From Nissolia schottii (lineage: Eukaryota > Streptophyta > Magnoliopsida > Fabales > Fabaceae): DNA of 64,000 bases. A model generated the notes under the pieces. It searched no databases and was not told the origin of the DNA. It worked only from the letters and a program-made list of their open reading frames with translations. Of the stretch, positions 47,678 through 59,900 are shown piece by piece. The position numbers were made by a program, and so were the translations under genes. The DNA is taken from assembly GCA_003254905.1 (NCBI GenBank), contig QANU01001885.1, positions 65,950 through 129,949 of the forward strand, written 5' to 3'. Within the stretch, counting starts at the first letter, position 1, and each line of letters begins with the position of its first letter.

Positions 47678-47786
47678 AAAACCCTAGTTCAGTTCCCCGC
47701 CTCCACCCCACTGGCGCCAACACCCACCGCCGCTGCCATTGGTTCCTCCTTCCTCTCTTTTGCACCTTCCCTTCGTAAAACCCTAG
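47678..47786 (+). promoter_or_regulatory. Two telo-box motifs (AAACCCTAG) upstream of URB1-like gene
   Basis: AAACCCTAG lies at 47678-47686 and 47778-47786, each inside a TAAAACCCTAGTTCAGTT block exactly 100 bp apart. Telo-boxes are frequent in promoters and leaders of plant ribosomal and ribosome-biogenesis genes, which fits the gene that starts at 47907. The block is locally duplicated. An 82-codon frame across it (47585-47833) is taken to be leader sequence. Confidence 0.7.
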
Positions 47787-47906
47787 TTCAGTTCAAATTG
47801 GCCTTCCTCCCACAGCATCAAATCAAAATCTAAGCGCACCAATTCATCCAAAACATTCGTTCAAATTCGTTTTCCTTATTCTCAAAAAATCGTTATTGCA
47901 GCAACC

Positions 47907-50900
47907 ATGGAAGGTCTAAACCTGCAAGCGAAGCTGAAAGAATTGCTCCACCGAATCACCTCTCCCGAGATAAAGCTCTGCTCCGACGCCACCAAGGAGT
48001 TCATCAAGCTCCTAAAGCGCTGCGGCGGCGGAACATTGCTCTGCGAGTATGTTCGCGGTTCCCCGAAGTGTTCCGAGTTGCTGGAATCCCTGAAGCTCCG
48101 TCAAGGAAAACAGGGAATGCGTTACGTGTTCGGTTTAATCTCCGCCATCCTCAACCACCGCGGAGGGAAATACGATCCCGCTGACGTGGACAGCGTGAGC
48201 GTTAGCAGGGACCTAGACAGGTTCGCGAGGTTGATCTTCGCCGAACACGCCGGCGACGTTTACAAGGAGCTGAACAGCAAGGATTTGAAGCGCCAGAAGG
48301 CTGCGCTTCTTCTCTTGAGTTCCGTTGTTCGGCGAGGTTCCTATTTGGCCTCCGAAGTTGCCAAGAATTTCGATTTCAAGCTCGCCGAATTCGCGCGAAT
48401 CGCGGCCGCGGGCCATAAGAGGAGAGCGATGGAGAATACAGAGAAGTGGCTGCTGCTGAGGAAGTCGTTTGTCGGGTTCGCGATGTCGTTTTTGGAGGTA
48501 GGGAAGCCGGGGTTGCTGCGGTGGATCCTACAGCAGAGGGAGATGTATTCTGGCGTGCTTCGCGGGCTAGGGAGCGACGATGAGGAAACAATTGTGTTTG
48601 TTTTGTCGACCCTGCGTGACCGGGTTCTTGTCCGGGAGTCCCTGGTGCCGCCAAGTCTCCGTAGTGTTCTGTTCGGGAGCGCGACATTGGAGCAGCTGGC
48701 CGGTGTTTGCGGGAGGGAAGGTGGCGCTGGCGGGGATAATGCTGCTGCCGAGCTGGCGTATGAGGTTCTTGTCATGGTTTGCACTGATCCGAGCAACGGT
48801 TTGATGCCTGACTCCAAGAGGCGGCCGAATCCGTTGAGAGGTAATCCGACGAGGATCATGGGGCTCATGAGGAAGCTGCGGGCGACCGAGATTCGATACC
48901 ATAGAGATTTGCTTCTTGCCATTGTCAATGGAAGGCTTTCTTTTGGCTTGTCGTATTTGAAGGAGTTTCCGTACAACATTGAAGATGATACTACATCGTC
49001 ATGGTCAGAATTGTTCTATGTGGATTTCAATATTTCATTAAATTTATGTGTATATATGTATGTATGTATGTATGCATTTTCGATTAGCTTGATATTCTCT
49101 CGGATGGTGACCGATGTATTTGTAGGATTCCTTCGATTTCTCTGGCAGCGGATTTGGTTTCATCAGCGAGCAATGGCCTTTCCAAGGAATTCATGAGTTG
49201 TCAATCAAATAAACCCCAATCAGTTGGCGACAACATGGATTTGCACGATACTGTGAAATGCTTGTTTCCTCGGCCATTCAGCAGGTCGATTTTTAATAAG
49301 GGACTGCTTAACATTAAATTTCATGTGAAGCACAGCTCTCTAAGGCTTCTTTTGGAGTTATTGAAATTGCTGGACTCTCTCTTTGGTTGTCTGAACCATA
49401 GTTCTAGTTCCAGCAGTCCATCCTTGCAGCAAGTGGTGCCTATCAAGCAGGAAATACAGAATTATGTTCAGGCTTTTCTTCCTGATCCGCAGGTTTTAAT
49501 ATCTCTACTTTACCCTTTAGAATCTTGTTCAGAAGCCCATAAATCAAGTTTGAAGAGAACTGCATGCGATCATGAGCATAGCAGCAATAGTAGAAAGAAG
49601 TTAAAAATGGATACTTCTGAGAGTGACATAGATATAGTTGTTGGTGGGATAAGTTCTGCTCCAGATATTGATTTGACTAGCAACAGTGGAACAGTTGACA
49701 GTGCAGTAAGAGCAGGTGAATCGGATGATGAAGAAGATCTCACGAATACTATGGGGGAAATTTGGGGTGTGGACCTTCGTTCCATGGGTATCAGCACACT
49801 GAAGGGTGCGGAATCATACTTCAAGTCTAAGCTGCTTGATGCTCTCAAATACTATCGTGTACGTATAATTTCTTTAAAATCTTTTTTATTGAAGCCTTTG
49901 GGATACACTTATACTTTTACGTCATTATGTAATAGAAAACATATCTTGTGAGATCACAAAAAAATGAAAAAGAAAATATATCTAGTGAGTAGTTTTATTG
50001 TTTTGCTTTAGTTTAGCTCCTTTTAGGCTATGTTTGGATAATTAGTGGTAATGGAATGGAATATAATAGAATGGAGTGGAGAGGAGTGGAGGGGCAAGGG
50101 ATGTTAGGGAGCTGTATAACCGTTTATGGCAGCTTGAGCGCTCTTTTGAGGCCACCGAGGATCGTCAATACTGATACCCAGAGTAGGGAGAGAAAACTAC
50201 TGTGCTGAATGATCTCCCACTCATGAGTTTGCTGATTTTCTGGACCTACCTCTGCATCTACTGGAAATGCTAATAAGCACCGAGTGCATTGGACTGGATC
50301 TGTTTGAGAGTGAGTGACATGTAGCAGAACAGGTAAATGTGGAGTCAAGTCTGAGCTGTTGTGTGAAGTGAACTCAGTGCGCCTAAGAATGTCTCCCTAA
50401 CTACTAAATACTGGGCCAGGATCTTTCTAAACCTTCCTAGTGAGAGAAAGGAAGTCTGGTCTTGCGTAATAGTTACTTTATGTTAAGAAGAAATTATTGA
50501 ATGTTACATGCTTTATTTTATAAGTAATGAAAATGTGATTGAAGTTATCTTATATATTTGTTTTCTGTTTGCCTTGTGCAGCGCACTATGCCTTTTACTA
50601 TGGATAAATCATTTGAGTCTTTCAAGGATCTTCTCAAAAACCCATTGGAGTTAACAAGTAATCTGCAAGTATCATTGTTGTCTTTGCTTGCTGAATACAT
50701 TGAATGGTGTCCTGAAAATGATATTCCCATAAGAACTCCACCCATGTTGTACAAATACCTACAACCATTCATTAAATTGTTAATGTTTTCACCAGTCAAT
50801 GGGACAAGGGATCAGGCTTATAGGTTGGCTGTGGCAGCTATGTTTAGTACTGGTGCTTTTGATAGGAACCTTCATGAGATAGAAGCATGGTTTTTATTTT

Positions 50901-53900
50901 TGCCTGGTTATCACAGATTGAAATTCCCCTTCAATATTTTGGAGGTAGAAGTGTTACAGAGTTTGTGTTCAACTGTCATATCATTCTTGTGTGATGCTGT
51001 TTCTACACTTGGGAATAATTTATTCAAATATTGGAATATCCTTAAGAACCATGTCCATGGTTTGGAAGGTGGTAAAGGTAATTAGTTCTATAATCTCATC
51101 ATATATTTCTTTGCTGATGTGGTCTAACTCTGAAGTTTCTTAAACCACTTTTCATCTGGCATGATAAATTTGTATGATAAGTATCTTTCTGTATGACAAG
51201 GAAATATAATGCATAAGCTCATTTATGGTAATTGTATCCTGTGTTTTGGCATTTCTTGGAAAATGTTGTTTCCAATATTGTGGGGCAAGTTTTTGTTCTT
51301 TATAGCTGATGTAGTGGATTTCATTGCAGGGTTTTTGTTCTTTATTGCCAATACTGTGGGGCAAGTTTTTGTTCTTTATTGCTGATGTAGTGGATTTCAT
51401 TGCAGTGTTATCACCTGATTTTAGCCCTTTAATCGTATGTGTGCTGGAGAAATGTCTAAGGGTGATCCGATCTAAATCCGGAGTGTACTCGTTGCCCAAA
51501 AAATCAATGGTATTATTATACGCTTGCAATACGGTCAAGTATCTCTTGCAAACACAGGTACCTAACACATAATTGGACATTTTTGCTGAAGTCTGCTTGC
51601 AGTTTGTGCACATCTAATTTTAGATATGTGTTTTTGATAGGTCGATGCTGAATTGTTATCTGCTTTAGTTAATGCAGACTTAACGGAGAGACTTGGTGGC
51701 AATTATGAATATGATGAAGTATTTCCTGAGTGGAAGCCACTGAAGAATTTGTTGGACTTTGTGGAGAGCGTATCATGCCAACAAAACTGCTGCCTCTTAT
51801 CCAAAAATGAAAAATCTGTCCCTCCTGATGGTTCTTTAGGAAATGCACTTGGTGATGTAAAAAGATCATTAAGTAGCAGGGCTGGTCGTGAGATGGCTGA
51901 AACGACCATGACTTTCACGTCCTCCCTTACATGGGAAGGAACTGATAAAATGATGAATATGTCATCACGTGAAGTCATTTCACATGACTTACTTGGAGTT
52001 CCTTTCTCGCTCCTGTCATCAGTATTTTTTCTTGATTATAGTGTTCTTCTCCATGCTTCTAAATTGTGGCCTGCAATGTTTGATGCTGGCTTGGATATGG
52101 CGATATCAAATCTTGGTAGTGGTTCTCATAATTCTCCTCCAAATGACTCTTCCGATCTTGCATTGTATCCTGACTCTCTAACATGCAACCAACTTTTAGA
52201 TGCTTCTGAAGCTGATGCTGCTGCTTTCAGTATCTTTCTAAAACAGGCATCATTCCATGTGATATTTCCTGCAGTGATGTGTATGAATGCTCCTTATGCA
52301 TCAAAGCTATCTAAAGTGCAAGAGCTATTGCTGCACAAATTATCTGGGTCCATAAGCGATTGCTCCCTCCTTCCCAGCCTACGACTTGTGTTGTACTGGA
52401 CTCACCAGATTCAGTTATGTTATAAAGTTAATCCGTTAGCTGAAACTGAACAGCTTTTGAATCTCTGTGTTATTCTTGTGAGGAACATCCTAGCTCAATT
52501 ATTGGTTCCAGAAAGTGCTTCTGACTCGTCTTCAAATTCAGCTTTTTGTTCATCAAGCCATAACATTCAAGAAGTGATCAAAATCATATTTTGTCACCCT
52601 TCTATTTTGATGTCATTATCCTTTCCTTTGGAAAGGAGTCAGAACTTTGCAGATGGCAATACAGGGAATGTCTTTGATATGTTAAATGTACTGTCCAGAG
52701 AGGTGTTTCACAAATTTAGTAATCCTCTTTTAAATATATTAACAGTGACTCTAGACTACATGTGGACCTTATACAGTACCCACTTTTGTGAATCAGAATC
52801 CCAAGATAATATTGTCAAGGCCTTTAAAGGTCTTCAACATAAGCTGTTTCTTATTTTCAGAGACAGATTTGAGCTGTGTATTTGTACTAAAGACATGACA
52901 CCTCTCCTTCCAACATTGCATGCTTTACAAGCTTTGATTCAGTTTTTATCCCCTCTTAAGCTTCTTGAATTAGTTGATTGGATGTTCACAAGAGCTGAGG
53001 TGGATGATGTAATTAAGAAATCCTCTTTGTCTGTTGGATGTTCCTTAGCTGCTGGTGCTTTCAGTGCTTTGTCCATTTATTTTCAGCAGCCAATTGGAAA
53101 CCGGCTACCATATGATTTATTTTGGGAGATGGCTGAAATGAAGATGAAAGCTGACATTTTTGAGCAGATATACAGTAGGGTAGTTGACTTTTCCCTAAGT
53201 TTTGAAATAGAGTGTGCGGATAGATGCCTACTCGAAGCTGTCAATGCTTTGTATAAGCAGAAACACATGCAACAAGTAAGCTTTCATCCTTTGTTGTCAG
53301 TCATGTGGAAAATCATAATGGTTACTCCTTTGAAAATGCTCTCTCATTGCTTTTACAAGACAAATGCACATAAAGCTAAATTTTTATATATTCTCACTGA
53401 AATGAGCTCTGTGCACTTGTCAGTCTTTGGGCGTTTATTTCTGGGTATAGTGAATGGAGGTTTACATCATGATATTATTGGATTGGAGGGGCAAACCTTT
53501 GAGTTTGCTCTTTCAGAAGATCAATTTATGCTGCTTCTACCGACCTCTTTGTCTTACTTGAGCCTAATTTCTAAGAGACTCGGGAAGCAGAATGACAAAG
53601 ATTTTAAACAGGTACCTTACTTTTATTCAAAGATTCTTTTGAAAGGTTTCAGTCAGTGGAAGAGCTTCTTGTCGAAAGACATTTTTGACGAAGAATATGG
53701 AGAATTCTTTCCATCATCTGTGCAACAACTCCTCTGTCTTATGGATCACAGTCTTCTTGCAAAATCAATTCATATGTTGCAGTATCACTTTGCTTTTAAT
53801 GGAGATTCAGTGAAATTGAAGAAGCGAGTAAACCTATTCAAATCCATTTGCCGAAATTCTGCTTCACATGACGAACTGATGGAATGTGATAGTCAAGTTA

Positions 53901-56900
53901 TTAGTAGTCATTCTCTGCAACAATCTCTCAACATCATCAATCGTATTGTTGCAAAGATATCACTTTGTAAAATATTATTGTTTCATGAAGAAGCTGGTGG
54001 GGATTTGAAAGAGGTTGATGCGGAAATAGCAAGCAAATTGGAAGCATCAAGGATACGATTTGTAAACTTTTTGGTGGACATTTGGCAGTTTATTGTTAAG
54101 AATTTTTCTTTGCCCACTGATCAATCTGGAACTGGGAAAAGTGCCAACATTTTGTTGCTATATAATTATACGGAAGTCTTTGTGTTAAATAGTATTCTTG
54201 AGCTGACTGAAAAGATGCATGATGATCTTATCCAATTGGAATCCATTCCCTTCTTTGAGCACTTAATCAGATATGCTCTTCTATATAGGTTTGGTGATCC
54301 TACAACAATGAAAACCCTCCGACTTATGTTAACTAAGCTTAATGAGGGGAGGATATTTTATGATTTACATCTTCAGTTGTTACTTGCCCACTCTGAGTTT
54401 GCCCCCACTCTCCATTCAGTGCGCAAACCGGCAGGTTCCTTTTTCAAGCCTGTATCCAGCATTCTGAAATGTCTTGTCATCCCTTCTCATGATCATTATG
54501 AAAATGACGAGAAGCACAATGAGAAATTGACTGAGCTCTCTAGGGGACCATTGGAAATGGTTAAATTGCTTCGGATACTCTTATGGATGAAGGGACGTCC
54601 AACTGATATAGATTCTGGAAATGATATTGGCATAAATTTAAAAGAACTGCATGCACTACTATGTCATTCTTACGGTGCAACACTGAACCAAATTGATTTG
54701 GAGATATACAATCTGTTGCAAGAAATAGAGTCTATGAGAGGATCACAGTCTCTGGATGTCTCTGATGCGGAGGTCCTCTGGGGGGTTTCTTCTTTGAACT
54801 TTAAAATGGGCCGTTCTTTTGACCAGTGTGCATCTTATAATATCAAGTTTGATTTAGAACCAATTGAAGAATGGTCTGGAATCCAAAATAGAGACAACAT
54901 TCCGATTGACCCAGACATAAGTGTGTCAACAGTTCTCAACTTTCCCTATGAAAGAAATATTGCTGATGAGCTACCACCGGTAAAAACGAATGAATCAGAT
55001 ACTGTTGGGAAACAGGTTGAGGCACGTGTTGATTCAGTGTGTCCTGTTTGTAATTTTGTACATGCTCTAATTTTTCTATCATATTTTTGACTAACTACTT
55101 CAAATCCTATACAGATACATTCTTCTCATGTCGAAGTTAAAGCACGTTATGATCCTGTGTTTATCTTGCGTTTCTCAATTCATTGCCTATCAAAGGCATA
55201 TATAGAGCCTGTGGACTTTGCTGGGTCAGGGTTGCTCGCAATTGCATTTGTTAGCATGTCTTCACCAGACCTTGGGATAAGAAAATTGGCTTTTGGTTCT
55301 CTTGATACATTTAAGAATACATTAGAGGTTGGTGATGGGTTTGTCAGCTCATATATATTGTTTCCTTATCATTTGATAAAATTTAATAATGAATTAGTGA
55401 TTAGTTATTTGTTTTTTGGGCTTGATTGCTGCTTTTTTCTTTTTATATATTTACTTATGTGTGAAAAGCTATGTTCTTGGAGAATAATCTGATTTGGTTT
55501 GGTGAAAAATGGTTGAGTTTAATGTTCATTATCCCTGGAGCAGTTTCTTTCTTTCAGGGTTGTTTTACTGCCCTTACAATCTGCTTTTAGATTGGATAAT
55601 GTTTATAGTTTCCCTTAGGTGCTTTGGTGTGGTGTTTTAGCGGAATATTTCATTGTTGATTTGAGAAAAGATTGCACAACTTTTCTTTTTCTTGTTGAGC
55701 CTTTGGGGCTTGCTGATTTCCTGTTTAGGAACTATCTTCCTTCCAGATGAATTTTCTCTCCTCTGGCTAACTCCCCCCACCCCCCACAAAAAAAACCCTC
55801 GGGGAAAATGTAGACTAGAGGGTCTTATGAGCCTATGAAGGTGTGGAAGCCTCTAAAATTTTGCCTCAGCTCAAATTTAGGGTTGACCAGGGCCAAGGCA
55901 GATCTTTTGTATTAGGGTTTAGGGCTTTGGCTTTTTCCAAGGGCTCCTACCTCCTCTTCAAGCTTTAGTGCTACCTGAACAAGGCATTATAAGAGAATCC
56001 AAAAATATTTTTCATGGGTGATAGGAACTCAGACTAGACCATGGGGAAAATATTGAATGTGAGTTTGGGCCTTAACAAAGTTGCCTATGCAGCAAGGGTA
56101 TCAGAAGGAAGGGGAAAAAGTAGTGAGGCCGTGTCGGTTATAATGGAAAAAAGGAAGAATGAGAGAGTTAAGGCATTTACTAAGGAGTCATGGCCTTGGA
56201 CAAGGAGGATGTTCTATCATTTCCTTGTCCTTGTATTTTCTGTTACTACAGGCTTCTAAGAAATTCAATTGTTACATCACATTTTCTTAGTAACGTTCCA
56301 GATAGCCTTCTAATATATATGTATACATACACCTTATTGAAAGACTGGTTGACTAACAATGAAATCCTTTGCAGAAGTGCCAAAAGAGGAAGGAGGTAAT
56401 GGGACTTCGGCTTCTATTAAATTCTGTTCAAAATAGTATAGAAGAGCCATGGCAAAGAATCCCCTCGGTTATTGCTCTTTTTGCCGCGGAGGCATCTTGT
56501 GTATTGTTAGATTCTTCACACGATCATTATGCAGCTATAAGTACATTCTTCATACACTCATCTAAGTTGAATATGAAGGTATATGTTCTGTTGCCTTCAA
56601 ATTTTATTTCCAATATGTTCTGATTTTTTTGTTAATTTTTGATTGATTTAAAATTTTTGGCTTCATAATGAAGAGTAATTTTTTTTTTTCTGTTCCATTT
56701 GCTTCAAATTTGTAGGTTATACCTCTGTTTGAAAAGTTTTTCTGGAGTACATCTATCAATTTCAAAGCAGAAAGATCATGGATGCTTCGGCTTGTATATG
56801 CTGGGCTGAACTCAGATGATGATGCCATGATATATATCAGAAACTCTATCCTTGAGAGTCTAATGAGCTTTTATGTTTCTCCTCTTTGCGATGTTGAGTC

Positions 56901-59900
56901 GAAGGACCTGATTCTTGAGGTAAACTTGCATTTCCTTTCTGTCTATCATATATTGCTTTAACTTGTAGTGATGGAGTGGTATATATTTCAATTTTTATTA
57001 AAAAAGTATTTAGTAATTTCTCCATTATATCTTATAATATGATCGAATATCTCACATCATATCTTAGAATATTAACGAGTGTCTTAGATGATCACTTAGG
57101 ATTGGTTACTTTATTACGTTATATTTAATGATTTGTTTCTTTTATTTGGTTAGAATTAAGATTCTATTATTATTATCAATATGGATTGATGCTTTGTATT
57201 TTATATCAACCCCATAATGTTAGAATATATCATGTAATTATAGGGTTAAATATGTTTTTAGGCCCTAAAAAATTACAAATTGTGTTTCGTCCCTAAAAAT
57301 TTGTTAGGAATTAGTCCTTGAAAATTTTTTTTGGTAGGATTTAGTCCTTGCCATTAGGATGAGGTGTTACCTGCTGACAGTTAAATTTGCCACATGACAT
57401 GTCACGTGACATGCACATGACACAACCCATCCATTGTAAAACCCGACTCACCACCCATGCCCCATGCCCCATGCCCATGTTCATTTAAAATATAATAATA
57501 AAAATAAAAAACACGAACACAAACCCTAATCCCCAATTTTATCCCTTTCTCTGAAACAACAAATTCAATTTGTCTCTCTGTCTATTGACGTTCATCCCCG
57601 ATTCTTTGTTCATCTCTGTCTCTCCCTTTCGACAAATCGCTGCGTTGTTCTCTCATCCACGTGGAAGTGTGTTCTCTCCATTCACTATATTGTCAATTAG
57701 CCTCCTTACAGCAATTAGACATGCAAATACAGTAACACCTAATGCTCCAATCAAAGAGCAACCCAATAAAAAGGGAGAAGAAGAAAGAAATAAAGAACAA
57801 TATTTACCTTACACAGTCTATAAGAAAAATAGAAAAACCAAAAAAAAGGGGCAAAAAGCAATACTCTGTCTCATGTTCCGTATGGATTCTTCTTCAGGTA
57901 TGTGTCTCAGTTCAAAGATTCAATGTCATGTAATTGGAGGGCAGAGTCAGAAAGCGCACGTAGCCGCGGAGGATTCCTCCATCGTCAAATTCAGCAACCC
58001 TGGTTTCAACTTAGTGTTGCAGAACTTGTCATACTCATCCCTATTCCCTCCTCCCTTCTTATTCACATCCACAACCACCAGAGAAGGCGTCAACTCAAAT
58101 ATCTTGGCAGCAATGGTCAACGGCCCGTTCACACGCTCTCTAGAACTTTCCAAGCTCACCCTGCAGTCCTACTTCCTCACCGTAAAGCTAACCAAATCAG
58201 CAATCTCCTCCAATTTCGATATAATCTTGGACACTAGAGCGCCGGACACAATCCTCGCCTCATCCCCCTTCTCCTCAAACAAGCTAGAGAGATCAAAGCC
58301 AGGGAGAATGATATAATATCAAACACGTTCAAACTCGCTGGCCTCGGCAATGACGCGTTGTTCCTCCTTCTCATCCTATTCTCAACCTCAACCTCAACAC
58401 CATCTTCACCACCACCACCACCATCACCATCACCATGACCGTCTTCATCACCATTCTGCGGCGCCAATTTACTATCATCAACACTGTAAACCCTATCATC
58501 CTCAACATAGAACTTTATCTGCTTGAAACCTTTGTTGTTCATCCTCGTGCCAACGCCGTTCGTCGTCTTCCTCCTTGGGGATGAGAGAACGGCACGACAA
58601 ATTGGGGATGAACGTCAAGAAACAGAGATGAACGTAGAGAGCAAGAGACGAATTGGATTTGTTGTTTTAGAGAGAGGGATGAACTTGGGGATTAGGGTTT
58701 GTGTTTTTGTTTTTCAATTTTAAATTTTTTTTAAATGAACATGGATCATGGGTCACAGGTGGGTCGGGTTTTAAAATGGATGGGTTGTGTCACGTGCATG
58801 TCACGTGACGTGCCACGTGGCAAATTTAATTGACACATTAGTGGTTAACGCTCCATCATAATGGCAGAGACTAAATCCTACCTAAATTTTCATTTAGAGA
58901 CTAATTCTTAACAAAAAAATTTTTAGGGACAAAACACAATTATATTTTCATATTGTTCATATTCTTTATTCTCTCTTTTCTTCCTTCCCTACCTAACACT
59001 CAATCTCAACAGAATTGAATCAAATCATAAATTAAACATTTGACAGTTTATTGTTATAGTTCCAACAGATCTAGCGGCCAACTTTTTACGTAATTAGCTA
59101 ACTTTTCATCAGATTGCCACGTATCCCCTGAAAAACTCATCAAACTTTCGTACTTGTGATTTTGACGAAATGCATCACAGAACATTTTGTGGACAATAAT
59201 TACATTCAACACATAATCTACTGTCAAGACCAGTCTTCCCCTTCTTCCCGGGAGCCATATAAAGTTACTCCATGAAGCCTTTTGTTTCAGAAGAATGAAA
59301 ACAGAGCAGTGGAACATTTAAATAGGGTTTGAATGGAGTGAAGGAGTGATTTGTGAAGCTCCTCTTTCAGAACCAAATTTAAGCAACGAAACAGTCCAAT
59401 TGGTGGTTGTGTATAGTAACACCTCTTTTTATTTAACAATTTAACCTTCTTTGACTTTTAAAATTTATCTAGTGAGAGTTGGTGAGGAAAAAAGGTTACA
59501 AAAAAAAGAAATCACTGAATCAGAGTCTTGTGTTTTTGTATTGGTGATACAGAACTGCGCCAATTTGTGCTTGTATATATGATTCAATGTCATCTGCAAT
59601 TCACCACATGATATGAATCTTTGGCATGCTGAATTGTATAGTGAGTATTCTATCAAAAATGGTTAAAAGGGGTTTCCTTCTCAGAGCCTACCTTTATACT
59701 GTGAAACTAGTAGTACGTAAAAGCATGAGAACTATTATCAGCATGAATTTTTCATACCTGTGCCAACATCACAACAAGTAATTTCTGGTGGAGGCTTGGA
59801 TCTAGTGACAACTTTAAGAAACTTGCATCCGTGGCCTCCAATTTCTAAGTCATTTGTGTTCATTATAATCATTTTAGATTTTAAGAAAACTTTATAATAT

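Noticed and set aside
47585..47833. Small gene of 82 codons
   Set aside because: Lies just upstream of the URB1 start, is low in complexity, includes a duplicated telo-box block and matches no family. Better taken as leader or uORF.
51330..51405. Exon 4 of URB1 starting at the first acceptor
   Set aside because: That start runs into a TGA before the second acceptor.
53602..53660. Extra URB1 intron with GTACCT donor and TTTCAG acceptor
   Set aside because: It would be under 60 bp and the sequence reads through in frame with protein-like content.
57570..58316. 248-codon plus-strand gene
   Set aside because: Crosses the arm of the Pack-MULE and is antisense to the CIPK fragment, whose homology is clear on the minus strand.
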